From positions 1 through 64,000 of the forward strand of contig JBFICW010000006.1 of the NCBI GenBank assembly GCA_041581635.1: 64,000 bases of DNA. The letters run 5' to 3'. Shown piece after piece: positions 9,753 through 18,460 of this stretch. The notes under the pieces were generated by a model. It had not been told where the DNA came from. It searched no databases and saw nothing but the letters and a program-made list of their open reading frames with translations. The position numbers and the translations under genes are program-made. Position 1 is the stretch's first letter. The number at the start of each line of letters is the position of its first letter. The DNA comes from Porticoccus sp041581635. Its GTDB lineage: Bacteria; Pseudomonadota; Gammaproteobacteria; Pseudomonadales; Porticoccaceae.

Positions 9753-10334
9753 CTACATATATGACTGACTACGGTCGCTATGATCGGTGACGTCTCGAAT
9801 GCCTTTCAGCTCAGGAATTTTTTCCAAAATAGTCTTTTCAACCCCTTCCTTCAAAGTAACATCGACCATGCCACAGCCTTGGCAGCCACCACCAAAACGC
9901 AGGATAGCAACATCATCAACCACTTCTTCAAGACTAATCATTCCACCGTGTGAGGCCAAACCAGGATTCACATCGTTGTGCAAAACATAGTTGATCTTAT
10001 CTTCCACGGGGCTGTCATCATTAACCTGAGGCATTCTGGAGTTCGGCGCACGAATGGTTAATTGTCCGCCAAACTTGTCGTCGGAGTAATCAACCTTAGC
10101 ATCTTCAAGAAAAGGCAGACTGCGTTGACCAAAGTGGGCTTTAAACCCATCGAGTTCCATGACGGTATCGTCTTCCTTCTCTTCACCTGGACGGCAATAG
10201 GCTATGCAGGTTTCAGCTTTCGGCGTACCGGGATCAGAAACAAACATTCTAATACCGATGCCTTCGCAATCTTGCTTGGCCAGTAGATCAGCCAAATACT
10301 TTTGAGCGGATTCTGTGATCGTGATGTTGAGCAT
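9753..10334 (-). CDS. nfuA: Fe-S biogenesis protein NfuA
   Basis: A carrier that delivers 4Fe-4S clusters to target enzymes, in the cytoplasm. The 193-residue protein has the two-domain NfuA layout: an N-terminal degenerate A-type (IscA-like) domain starting LNITITESAQKYLADLL, and a C-terminal Nfu domain with the cluster-binding CxxC in GGGCQGCGMVDVTLKEG (about residues 150-160). The start is ATG. It is monocistronic and divergent from metH, sharing a 217-base intergenic region. Genome context in Pseudomonas also places nfuA near metH. Confidence 0.97.
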   Translation of the reverse strand: MLNITITESAQKYLADLLAKQDCEGIGIRMFVSDPGTPKAETCIAYCRPGEEKEDDTVMELDGFKAHFGQRSLPFLEDAKVDYSDDKFGGQLTIRAPNSRMPQVNDDSPVEDKINYVLHNDVNPGLASHGGMISLEEVVDDVAILRFGGGCQGCGMVDVTLKEGVEKTILEKIPELKGIRDVTDHSDRSQSYM

Positions 10335-10469
10335 TAAAATACCTGAAACCTATACCTGAGTAATTTAGTCATGTATTCTACCATTTATGCTCTTTGGCGA
10401 CAATGAAATGATGATTAATTTTAGCCAGAAAATGCAGCATAGCATTGATCCAGGCAACCACAGAATAGA

Positions 10470-10499
10470 CTGAGAGACACCTGAAAATTCTGCTAGAAT
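10470..10499 (+). promoter_or_regulatory. Probable metH promoter with extended -10
   Basis: TGCTAGAAT (10491-10499) is an extended -10 element. A weak -35 (CTGAGA, 10470-10475) lies 18 bases upstream of the TAGAAT hexamer. Transcription would start about 45 bases before the metH ATG. I looked for cobalamin and SAM riboswitch features in 10335-10551 and saw none, so control is probably at initiation. Confidence 0.5.
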
Positions 10500-10551
10500 G
10501 CGCCTCTTTTTCTTTTCCCAACAACATTGAAATGGTCTTAATCGCAGTAAA

Positions 10552-13500
10552 ATGGACAACAACTTGAATAATCGGCAAACACATATTGATGCTCTCCAAC
10601 AAGCAGCCCGTGATCGTATCCTGATTCTGGATGGCGCTATGGGCACTATGATTCAATCACACAGATTTACCGAGGCTGATTATCGCGGTGATCGCTTTGC
10701 AGATTGGCCGCAGGATGTTGCGGGTAACAATGACCTGCTATCCCTGACCCAGCCTGATGTAATTCGAAGCATACACCGTGTCTACTTAGAGGCCGGTGCC
10801 GATATTGTTGAGACCAATACATTTAACGCAACTACCGTCTCCATGGCAGATTACGCGATGGAATCACTGGTTCGTGAACTCAATGAAGCCGGAGCCAGAC
10901 TTGCTCGAGAAGCCTGTGACGAAATTGCCACAGCTGATCGACCACGGTGGGTTGCCGGGGTGCTTGGGCCAACCAGCCGCACGCTTTCCATCTCACCAGA
11001 TGTCAATGATCCTGGCGCACGAAACTCCAGCTTTGACGAACTCGTGAAAACCTATATCGATGCAACCGAAGGCCTTATTGCCGGTGGAAGCGACATTATC
11101 CTAATCGAAACTATTTTCGATACCCTGAATGCCAAAGCAGCCATCTTTGCAGTAAAGCAGGTATTTGAAGACCAGGGTTTTGAATTACCCATTATGATCT
11201 CGGGCACCATCACCGATGCCAGCGGCCGTACGCTGTCTGGTCAGACACCCGAAGCTTTTTGGAATTCTGTGTCGCATGCGAAGCCCTTTTCCATTGGGCT
11301 TAACTGCGCATTAGGCGCTAAGGAGTTACGCCCTCATATTGAAGAGCTCTCGCGACTTGCAGATACACGAGTCAGTGCACACCCCAATGCCGGCCTACCC
11401 AATGAATTTGGCGAGTATGACGAAACAGCTGAAGAAATGGCGGTTATTGTCGGTGAATTTGCACAGAGTGGCCTAGTTAATATCATTGGAGGTTGTTGCG
11501 GAACAACCCCAAAGCACATCAAAAAAATTGCCCAAGCTGTAGAGCAATATTCCACACGACAAATTCCCAAGCTAGAACCGGCCTGCCGTCTATCCGGTCT
11601 GGAAGCATTCAACATTACCTCTGAGTCTCTCTTTGTAAATATTGGTGAACGGTGCAATGTCACCGGTTCCGCACGCTTTAAACGCCTGGTTCTTGGGGAT
11701 GATTACGACACAGCTCTGGATGTCGCTCGCCAACAGGTAGAAGATGGCGCTCAGATTATCGACATCAACATGGACGAAGGCATGCTTGATGCCGTCCATG
11801 CAATGACAACCTTCCTTAAACTTGTGGCATCTGAACCCGATATTTCACGTATTCCACTGATGATCGACTCATCAAAGTGGCATGTGATTGAAGCAGGCTT
11901 AAAATGGGTTCAGGGAAAATGTATTGTTAATTCAATTAGCCTCAAAGAAGGTGAAGAACCTTTTATTGAGCAAGCTAAGCTGTGTCTTAAATATGGTGCT
12001 GCCGTTGTGGTCATGGCATTTGACACGAAGGGGCAGGCTGACAATCTGGAACGCCGTAAAGAAATCTGTCAACGTAGCTACGACATACTAGTCAACAAGG
12101 TAGGATTTCGTCCCGAAGATATCATCTTCGACCCTAATGTCTTTGCTGTCGCTACCGGTATTGATGAACATAACAACTATGCCGTGGACTTCATTGAAAG
12201 CGCTAAATGGATCAAACAAAACCTTCCCGGAACACTGATCTCAGGCGGAATCAGCAACGTATCATTTTCATTTCGTGGAAATAACCCGGTTCGAGAAGCG
12301 ATTCACTCAGTCTTTCTGCTTTATGCAATCCGTGCCGGTTTAAGCATGGGGATCGTTAATGCTGGGCAGCTTGCGGTCTACAGTGACCTACCCGATGAAC
12401 TGCGTAACAAGGTAGAGGATGTCATCCTCAACCGCCACCCGGACAGCACTGAAAACCTGGTTGAGATTGCAGAAAAATACCGAGGTGACGGTTCCACTGA
12501 AGTGAACAAAGCGGATCTGGAATGGCGTGACTGGCCAGTGGAAAAACGTCTTGAGCATGCGTTAGTAAAAGGTATCACCACGTTCATCATTGAAGATACG
12601 GAAAGCGCCAGATTGAATGCCGAGCGACCACTTCACGTGATTGAAGGTCCGCTTATGGACGGCATGAACGTAGTCGGTGATCTGTTCAGTTCTGGAAAAA
12701 TGTTCCTACCTCAGGTTGTGAAATCTGCCCGGGTAATGAAACAGGCCGTCGCCCACCTTCAACCCTATATTGAAGCGGAAAAGCAAGACGGTGCCGAAAC
12801 GAATGGCAAAATCTTAATGGCTACAGTGAAAGGTGACGTCCATGACATTGGCAAAAACATTGTCGGAGTGGTGTTAGGCTGCAACAACTACGAAGTAGTC
12901 GACCTAGGCGTTATGGTGCCGACTGAAAAGATCATCGAAACAGCCATAAAAGAGAATGTCGATATTATTGGGCTCTCTGGACTTATTACGCCATCATTAG
13001 ACGAAATGGTGCATATTGCTAGCGAACTTGAACGACAGAAGCTGAACTTTCCACTGTTAATTGGAGGGGCGACTACCTCCAAGGCTCACACTGCTGTCAA
13101 AATCGACCCAAAATACCAGATCAATCAATCCATCTATGTTGCAGATGCCTCGCGTGCTGTAGGTGTGGCCAGCAAGCTACTTAATCACGGGCAGCGGGAT
13201 ACTTATATAGCCGAGATACGGCGGGAATATGAAGAAGTCCGCAAACGAACCGCCAATCGCAAGCCACGTGGCACGACCTTCCCCTATTCGGAAGCGGTCA
13301 AATCCGGTCTGAAAATAGATTGGAAACAATACAGGCCACCGGTTCCTAAAGCCATTGGCGTGCAGGTTTTGGACGACTACCCTCTCACCAAGCTGGTCGA
13401 CACTATCGACTGGACACCCTTCTTTATCACCTGGGAACTGGCAGGGAAATACCCCAAGATACTCAAAGATGAGAAGGTCGGCGAAGCTGCACGAAATTTA

Positions 13501-14256
13501 TTTGCAGATGCAAAAAAAATGCTGCAACAGATAGTCGATCAAAAATTGGTCAAGGCTCGGGCTGTATTTGGTTTATGGCCGGCAAATACAGTCAACCATG
13601 ATGATATTGAAGTCTATGCAGACGAATCCAGAAGCCAGGTGCTCACCACCCTTCACCACATTCGTCAACAAACCCGAAAATTTGGCGCTGATAATGAACT
13701 AAAATCTTTAGCTGACTTTATTGCACCTAAGGAGACGGGCATTACTGATTATGTTGGTGCCTTTGCTGTAACCACCGGCATAGGGGTTGATGAGCTCGCC
13801 AAAGAGTATGAAGCCAAGGGCGATGACTACAACAGTATTATGGTAAAAGCCCTGGCTGATCGTTTGGCTGAGGCCTTTGCCGAGCATCTGCATCAACGTG
13901 TACGCAAGGAATTTTGGGGCTATGCTGATACCGAGACACTGGACAATGATGAACTCATAAAAGAGAAGTATCAGGGTATCAGGCCTGCCCCAGGCTATCC
14001 TGCCTGCCCAGACCACAGCGAAAAACAGAGTTTATTTGCGTTACTGGATGTCACTAAGAACACTCAGATAACACTCACTGAGAGTTTTGCCATGATGCCC
14101 ACCGCTGCGGTTAGCGGTTGGTATTTCTCGAACCCACAGGCTAAATATTTCAACACCGGCAAAATTCAGCGCGATCAATTGGAAAGTCTGGCCCAGCGTA
14201 AAAATCTACCTGTTGAGGAACTGGAACGCTGGTTGAGGCCCGTCTTAGAGGATTAA
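10552..14256 (+). CDS. metH: Cobalamin-dependent methionine synthase
   Basis: Transfers a methyl group from 5-methyltetrahydrofolate to homocysteine through cob(I)alamin. All four modules are present in 1234 residues: the homocysteine domain with zinc cysteines (GLNCALGAKEL and GGCCGTTPKHI, about residues 250-325), the pterin domain (NIGERCNVTGSARFKR onward), the cobalamin domain with DVHDIGKN (axial His about residue 764), and the C-terminal reactivation domain (RPAPGYPACPDHSEK). The enzyme therefore looks intact and needs B12. The ATG at 10552 has only a weak ribosome site. A DUF2970 gene follows after 31 bases and is probably co-transcribed. Confidence 0.98.
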   Translation: MDNNLNNRQTHIDALQQAARDRILILDGAMGTMIQSHRFTEADYRGDRFADWPQDVAGNNDLLSLTQPDVIRSIHRVYLEAGADIVETNTFNATTVSMADYAMESLVRELNEAGARLAREACDEIATADRPRWVAGVLGPTSRTLSISPDVNDPGARNSSFDELVKTYIDATEGLIAGGSDIILIETIFDTLNAKAAIFAVKQVFEDQGFELPIMISGTITDASGRTLSGQTPEAFWNSVSHAKPFSIGLNCALGAKELRPHIEELSRLADTRVSAHPNAGLPNEFGEYDETAEEMAVIVGEFAQSGLVNIIGGCCGTTPKHIKKIAQAVEQYSTRQIPKLEPACRLSGLEAFNITSESLFVNIGERCNVTGSARFKRLVLGDDYDTALDVARQQVEDGAQIIDINMDEGMLDAVHAMTTFLKLVASEPDISRIPLMIDSSKWHVIEAGLKWVQGKCIVNSISLKEGEEPFIEQAKLCLKYGAAVVVMAFDTKGQADNLERRKEICQRSYDILVNKVGFRPEDIIFDPNVFAVATGIDEHNNYAVDFIESAKWIKQNLPGTLISGGISNVSFSFRGNNPVREAIHSVFLLYAIRAGLSMGIVNAGQLAVYSDLPDELRNKVEDVILNRHPDSTENLVEIAEKYRGDGSTEVNKADLEWRDWPVEKRLEHALVKGITTFIIEDTESARLNAERPLHVIEGPLMDGMNVVGDLFSSGKMFLPQVVKSARVMKQAVAHLQPYIEAEKQDGAETNGKILMATVKGDVHDIGKNIVGVVLGCNNYEVVDLGVMVPTEKIIETAIKENVDIIGLSGLITPSLDEMVHIASELERQKLNFPLLIGGATTSKAHTAVKIDPKYQINQSIYVADASRAVGVASKLLNHGQRDTYIAEIRREYEEVRKRTANRKPRGTTFPYSEAVKSGLKIDWKQYRPPVPKAIGVQVLDDYPLTKLVDTIDWTPFFITWELAGKYPKILKDEKVGEAARNLFADAKKMLQQIVDQKLVKARAVFGLWPANTVNHDDIEVYADESRSQVLTTLHHIRQQTRKFGADNELKSLADFIAPKETGITDYVGAFAVTTGIGVDELAKEYEAKGDDYNSIMVKALADRLAEAFAEHLHQRVRKEFWGYADTETLDNDELIKEKYQGIRPAPGYPACPDHSEKQSLFALLDVTKNTQITLTESFAMMPTAAVSGWYFSNPQAKYFNTGKIQRDQLESLAQRKNLPVEELERWLRPVLED

Positions 14257-14287
14257 GATTGAACGATAGCAAGAAATGGAGATACCA

Positions 14288-14506
14288 ATGAATGAAACTG
14301 ACAACCACAAGAAACCAAACTTCTGGCAGATCGTATTGAGTACGCTGGCCGCATTTTTGGGTGTGCAGAGTAGCAAAAACCGGGAAAGGGACTTTAAACA
14401 CGGAAATATCTATGTCTATGTGGTTTCAGGGCTGATCTTCACTATTATTTTTATCTTTACCGTTGTCTCTGTCGTCAGACTTGTTCTTCACAATGCCGGA
14501 ATGTAA
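14288..14506 (+). CDS. DUF2970 family small membrane protein
   Basis: A 72-residue protein with one clear membrane helix near the C-terminus (about residues 43-67, VVSGLIFTIIFIFTVVSVV). The N-terminal half has the pattern typical of DUF2970: FWQIVLSTLAAFLGVQSSKNRERDF. Function is unknown. The frame is open to an ATG at 14276, but the ATG at 14288 has GGAG at 14278-14281 with a 7-base spacer, so I use it. It follows metH closely and ends just before a strong terminator. Confidence 0.85.
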   Translation: MNETDNHKKPNFWQIVLSTLAAFLGVQSSKNRERDFKHGNIYVYVVSGLIFTIIFIFTVVSVVRLVLHNAGM

Positions 14507-14525
14507 ACCCCTTCATTAGTGATAT

Positions 14526-14557
14526 AAAAAAAGGCGGTCATAATGGCCGCCTTTTTA
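14526..14557. terminator. Bidirectional intrinsic terminator after metH-DUF2970
   Basis: A GGCGG/CCGCC stem, extended inward by a wobble and CA/TG pairs, is flanked by an A-run on the left and TTTTT on the right. It suits the plus-strand metH-DUF2970 transcript and the convergent 42-residue gene on the minus strand. Confidence 0.9.
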
Positions 14558-14580
14558 AATGTAACCTAATAGCGACGGGC

Positions 14581-14709
14581 TTACTGATTACTGACCCAGA
14601 ATATAACCGTCGTCACAAACAGACAAATAACGGCAAGTGCTACAAAAGTATCGGCACAGCTATCACTATTGCCTTGTTCAACTTCATTAGTGACTACTTC
14701 ATTGGACAT
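14581..14709 (-). CDS. Predicted 42-residue single-pass membrane protein
   Basis: A short open frame from ATG (14709) to TAA (14581). The first 18 residues are polar and acidic (MSNEVVTNEVEQGNSDSC). They are followed by one strong membrane helix (about residues 20-39, DTFVALAVICLFVTTVIFWV) and the end SNQ. A GAGG element lies 10 bases upstream of the ATG, and the bidirectional terminator lies immediately downstream in the right orientation. The layout of soluble acidic head, one helix and short tail is that of a real small membrane protein. I do not recognise a family, and function is unknown. It could be chance, but ribosome site, helix and terminator together argue for a gene. Confidence 0.6.
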   Translation of the reverse strand: MSNEVVTNEVEQGNSDSCADTFVALAVICLFVTTVIFWVSNQ

Positions 14710-14886
14710 GTTGTCTAAACCTCGTTAACGGCTGAAAATCTGCGGCAGGGATTGTATCAGTATCATTTAGTCTTGTCCTCCCCAACAAACTCTTCAATCA
14801 GGCCAGTCGATATAGCCTAATTGGATGGTTATAGAGTTAAAAGGTTTTTCAATATCAGCAAACAAAACGCTATTATTTCTACCCCA

Positions 14887-14915
14887 CTGACAAGGGGCGT
14901 GAGAACCTGTAGAAT
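14887..14915 (+). promoter_or_regulatory. Strong sigma-70 promoter of the sulfite reductase operon
   Basis: CTGACA (14887-14892) and TAGAAT (14910-14915) each match the consensus at five of six positions and are separated by exactly 17 bases. Transcription would start near 14922, giving a leader of about 37 bases before the ATG at 14959. Confidence 0.75.
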
Positions 14916-14958
14916 TCGCGCCTTTCTATCATCCGATACTCTAAAAACCATATAATTT

Positions 14959-16623
14959 ATGTACGTATACAACGAAAACGATCAGAAAATTATTGAGGAA
15001 CGTGTAGCGCAGTTTCGTGGCCAAACCGACCGTTATCTTGCGGGCGAACTGGCTGAAGACGAGTTTCTGCCCTTGCGTCTCCAGAATGGCCTGTATATTC
15101 AGCGCTTAGCCCCCATGCTACGCATCGCTGTGCCCTATGGCCTGTTGAATTCAAAGCAATTCCGCAGGCTGGCACATATTGCTCGAACATACGACAAGGG
15201 TTATTGCCACATAACCACCCGTCAAAATATCCAGTTCAATTGGCCACAACTGGAAGAAGTTCCAGATATTCTGTCCGAGTTAGCCGAAGTACAAATGCAC
15301 TCCGTGCAGACCAGTGGCAACTGTATTCGCAACACGACATCAGACCAATTTGCTGGTATTGCTCGCGACGAACTCGAGGACCCACGTCCCTGGTGTGAAA
15401 TCATCCGCCAGTGGTCTACTTTTCATCCAGAGTTTGCCTTCCTACCCCGCAAGTTCAAAATTGCAGTGTGCGGAACTGAAGGTGACCGTGCTGCCATTCA
15501 GGTTCACGATATTGGCCTTCAACTTGTTAAAAATGACGACGGGGAAATTGGCTTCAAGGTTCTGGTTGGTGGCGGTCTAGGGCGTACCCCTGTAATTGGT
15601 AGTGTCATCCGAGAATTCCTTCCAAAGGAAGATTTGCTCACTTATCTAGATGCAATCCTTAGGGTGTACAACCGTCATGGCAACAGATCCAACAAATACA
15701 AGGCCAGAATTAAAATTCTCGTACGTGCGTGGACTGCGGAAGTCTTTGCGGAAGAAGTCGAATCTGAATGGGAATATATTAAAGACAGCCCAGCTAAGTT
15801 GACCGACCAAGAAATTGAACGGGTTAAAGGTTTCTTTACTGCACCAAATTATCAGTCAATAGATGATTCTGCCGTCGAGGCTGACCTAGAAGAGCGATCA
15901 GAAGACAATATCGCATTCGCAAAATGGCTACAGAGAAATATTACGCCTCATCGAGTACCCGGCTACGCTGCTGTAACCCTGTCACTTAAACCCACGGGGG
16001 TAGCGCCAGGGGATATTACTGACGATCAGCTAGAAGCAGTCGCTGATCTTGCAGACCAGTACTCCTTTGGCGAAATTCGAGCGACACACAACCAAAACCT
16101 GGTTCTGGCAGATGTTAAAAAGTCCGATCTGTTTGAACTATGGCAAAAAGCGAAAGCTGGTGGCTTCGCAACACCTAACATCGGCACACTGACCGATATG
16201 ATTTGTTGTCCTGGCGGTGATTTCTGCTCTTTAGCCAATGCCAAATCGATTCCCGTTGCCGAAGCATTGCAGCGTAAATTTGACGATATGGACTATGTCT
16301 ATGACCTTGGCGATCTATCGCTAAACATATCCGGCTGTATGAATGCCTGTGGACATCATCACGTGGGTAACATCGGTGTGCTTGGCGTGGATAAAAAAGG
16401 CGAAGAATTTTACCAGATTCAACTGGGCGGTAGTTCTGATACCGATGCCTCTCTAGGTAACGTCCTCGGCCCATCGTTTGGGCGTGAAGATATGCCCACA
16501 GTCATTGAGAAAATTCTCAACATCTATATTGAAAACCGTAACGGTGATGAATTATTTATTGATACCTATCGCCGTATTGGACTCACCCCTTTCAAGGAGA
16601 GTGTCTATGCCAAAGATAATTAA
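14959..16623 (+). CDS. cysI: Siroheme-dependent sulfite/nitrite reductase (CysI-like)
   Basis: A 554-residue siroheme/4Fe-4S reductase, expected to reduce sulfite to sulfide for cysteine synthesis (nitrite is the alternative). It shows the two-fold repeat of the family: RRLAHIARTYDKGYCHITTRQ in the first half and an equivalent segment with GEIRATHNQNLVL in the second. The cluster and siroheme ligands are visible as CCPGGDFCSLANAK and SGCMNACGHHHVGNIG (C-x5-C and C-x3-C). It overlaps the following DUF934 gene by 17 bases, the pairing found for the CysI-type enzyme of Pseudomonas. No flavoprotein partner or cysH is nearby, so the electron donor is not visible here. Confidence 0.93.
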   Translation: MYVYNENDQKIIEERVAQFRGQTDRYLAGELAEDEFLPLRLQNGLYIQRLAPMLRIAVPYGLLNSKQFRRLAHIARTYDKGYCHITTRQNIQFNWPQLEEVPDILSELAEVQMHSVQTSGNCIRNTTSDQFAGIARDELEDPRPWCEIIRQWSTFHPEFAFLPRKFKIAVCGTEGDRAAIQVHDIGLQLVKNDDGEIGFKVLVGGGLGRTPVIGSVIREFLPKEDLLTYLDAILRVYNRHGNRSNKYKARIKILVRAWTAEVFAEEVESEWEYIKDSPAKLTDQEIERVKGFFTAPNYQSIDDSAVEADLEERSEDNIAFAKWLQRNITPHRVPGYAAVTLSLKPTGVAPGDITDDQLEAVADLADQYSFGEIRATHNQNLVLADVKKSDLFELWQKAKAGGFATPNIGTLTDMICCPGGDFCSLANAKSIPVAEALQRKFDDMDYVYDLGDLSLNISGCMNACGHHHVGNIGVLGVDKKGEEFYQIQLGGSSDTDASLGNVLGPSFGREDMPTVIEKILNIYIENRNGDELFIDTYRRIGLTPFKESVYAKDN

Positions 16624-17089
16624 GGGCAATCAGGTTGTCGACGACAGCTGGATTATCATTGAAAAAAATTTCGACGGTGAACTGCCAATGGGAAAGCTTT
16701 TGCTACCCTTGCAATATTGGCTAGATAACCGTGAGAACCTCCAATTAATGTGCACAGGCCTGTGGATTGACAGCGACGAAGACGTCGAAGCAATAGGTTT
16801 CGAAGCAAACCTCTTTCCTTTAATCGCGGTTAATTTTCCAGCTTTCGCCGACGGAAGAGGTTTTTCTACGGCCCGCCTATTAAAGGAACGTTATGGTTTT
16901 ACTGGGCAAGTCCGTGCTATCGGCAATGTCATTCAGGATCAGTTATTTTATCTAAAACGTTGTGGTTTTGATTCTTTTGACTTAAAAGAAGGTACCAACC
17001 TGGAAGATGCTATTGCCTCTCTAAGTGATTTTAGTGTGACCTACCAAGCTTCGGTGGATCAACCCGAACCACTTTTTCGCAGAAGCTAA
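16607..17089 (+). CDS. DUF934 family protein linked to sulfite reduction
   Basis: A 160-residue protein encoded directly behind, and overlapping, the sulfite reductase gene. The start at 16607 is set by AAGGAGA at 16594-16600, 6 bases before ATG, so it is translated from inside the cysI 3' end. The frame also stays open upstream, but that part merely shadows cysI. Its core (about residues 70-105, with NFPAFADGRGFSTARLL then GQVRAIGNVIQDQLFYLKRCGFD) is characteristic of DUF934. Members are nearly always next to this reductase and are proposed to assist it; the biochemical role is not established as far as I know. Confidence 0.92.
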   Translation: MPKIIKGNQVVDDSWIIIEKNFDGELPMGKLLLPLQYWLDNRENLQLMCTGLWIDSDEDVEAIGFEANLFPLIAVNFPAFADGRGFSTARLLKERYGFTGQVRAIGNVIQDQLFYLKRCGFDSFDLKEGTNLEDAIASLSDFSVTYQASVDQPEPLFRRS

Positions 17090-17093
17090 TCAA

Positions 17094-17134
17094 AGCCCTG
17101 CAAACTACTTCAGTTATCGGTAGTTAGCAGGGCT
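17094..17134 (+). terminator. Large hairpin after the cysI-DUF934 operon
   Basis: AGCCCTGC (17094-17101) pairs with GCAGGGCT (17127-17134), and the stem continues inside with AACTAC/GTAGTT. It starts 5 bases after the DUF934 stop. There is no T-run after it, so it may protect the mRNA 3' end or act with Rho rather than being a simple intrinsic terminator. Confidence 0.55.
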
Positions 17135-17242
17135 GCTCCTCCACGATCCACGACCAATTAACCTCCCCATCATAAATTTAGGCATAGGGAAACTTGCCGC
17201 TGTTGGCCCCTTACCTCACAATAACGTACAAGGGGTATCTTT

Positions 17243-18409
17243 ATGAGCGAAACGGTTTTTCAATCGTTCTTTCTAATTTTTACTGGTGCAGCGATCGTTG
17301 CATCTCTTGCAATCTATGGGCGACAACCATTACTTGTTGCCTATATCGCTTTGGGCGCCCTTATTGGTCCGTATGGTTTGGGCTGGGTGCAGGATGTTCA
17401 TTTACTCGCTGAAATTTCAGAAATTGGAATTATTTTCCTGCTGTTTCTTCTGGGGTTAGACCTGCAGCCACAGTCGCTAATGACGGCCCTGCGTAAAGTG
17501 ACCGTCGTCACACTGATAAGCTCGTTCACTTTTGCTGGCGCAGGCTATCTGATTGCCTATTTGTTTGGCTACACGCTCATTGAGTGCCTGATCATTGGCG
17601 CAGCGATGATGTTCTCCAGCACCATTATTGGTATCAAGCTGTTGCCCACGACGATTCTTCACCACAGGCATATTGGCGAAATGATGATTGGCCTGTTATT
17701 GATGCAGGACTTTCTCGCTATTTTTGTACTGCTGGTACTTCTGAGTGGAGAAGGCGGACAAATTGACTTTATGCAAATCGGCATCACCCTGTTAGCGCTA
17801 CCCCTATTGATTCTTTTTGCATGGGCATTTGTACGCTGGGTGCTGTTAAAACTGATCGCCAAGTACGACCGTATGGGAGAATACATCTTCTTGCTGGCGA
17901 TCGGCTGGTGTATGGGCCTTTCTGAACTTGCAGAGGTTCTAGGGCTCTCCCGTGAAATCGGAGCCTTTTTGGCTGGTATTACTATAGCCTCCAGCCCAAT
18001 AGCCCAACATATTGCCCTAACACTCAAACCGTTACGGGATTTTTTCCTGATTATGTTTTTCTTCTCACTCGGCGCAGGTTTCAATTTAGGACTATTACCC
18101 GAGATCGCCCTGGCCGCCATTATTCTCGGTGGCGTCATGCTGGCACTCAAACCTGCGGCTTTCCGATTCTTACTTGGCAGACAAAGTGAAAAGAAAGTGT
18201 TGGCTTGGGATATCGGCTTCCGACTAGGGCAGATTAGCGAGTTTTCACTGTTAATTGCCTACGTAGCCTTTAATGCCTCTCTGATTGGAGTCTTGGCATC
18301 ACATCTTATTCAGGCTGCAGCAATTCTCACCTTTTTGGTATCCAGTTACATTGTAACGTTCAACTTCCCCAACCCTATTGCGGTCAACGAGAAACTGAGA
18401 AGGAATTGA
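17243..18409 (+). CDS. CPA2-family cation:proton antiporter (Kef-type, membrane domain only)
   Basis: A 388-residue, highly hydrophobic protein with about a dozen membrane helices. Family features include YGRQPLLVAYIALGALIGP near residue 25, EIGIIFLLFLLGLDL, the AMMFSSTIIGIKLL segment with a conserved polar break, and GLSREIGAFLAGITIASSP. It most resembles the KefB/KefC and RosB membrane domain and should exchange K+ or Na+ for protons across the inner membrane. Full Kef proteins carry a C-terminal nucleotide-binding TrkA-N domain, which is absent here; the frame stops soon after the last helix. The AAGGGG ribosome site fits ATG 17243. Confidence 0.88.
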   Translation: MSETVFQSFFLIFTGAAIVASLAIYGRQPLLVAYIALGALIGPYGLGWVQDVHLLAEISEIGIIFLLFLLGLDLQPQSLMTALRKVTVVTLISSFTFAGAGYLIAYLFGYTLIECLIIGAAMMFSSTIIGIKLLPTTILHHRHIGEMMIGLLLMQDFLAIFVLLVLLSGEGGQIDFMQIGITLLALPLLILFAWAFVRWVLLKLIAKYDRMGEYIFLLAIGWCMGLSELAEVLGLSREIGAFLAGITIASSPIAQHIALTLKPLRDFFLIMFFFSLGAGFNLGLLPEIALAAIILGGVMLALKPAAFRFLLGRQSEKKVLAWDIGFRLGQISEFSLLIAYVAFNASLIGVLASHLIQAAAILTFLVSSYIVTFNFPNPIAVNEKLRRN

Positions 18410-18421
18410 TTAGGCACTGCA

Positions 18422-18450
18422 GAAAAACCAGCATCCATAGCCGGTTTTTC
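18422..18450. terminator. Convergent terminator between antiporter and sohB
   Basis: GAAAAACC (18422-18429) pairs with GGTTTTTC (18443-18450). The symmetric A- and T-runs allow function in both directions between the antiporter gene and sohB. It is weaker than the other hairpins because the stem is mostly A-T. Confidence 0.55.
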
Positions 18451-18460
18451 AGGGTAGAAG

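Noticed and set aside
10335..10551. Possible cobalamin or SAM riboswitch before metH
   Set aside because: I saw none of the conserved helices or the B12-box-like sequence in this 217-base region; only an extended -10 promoter is supported.
17659..18150. A 163-codon frame antisense to the CPA2 antiporter
   Set aside because: Its composition is that expected from reading a hydrophobic gene backwards; no family features.
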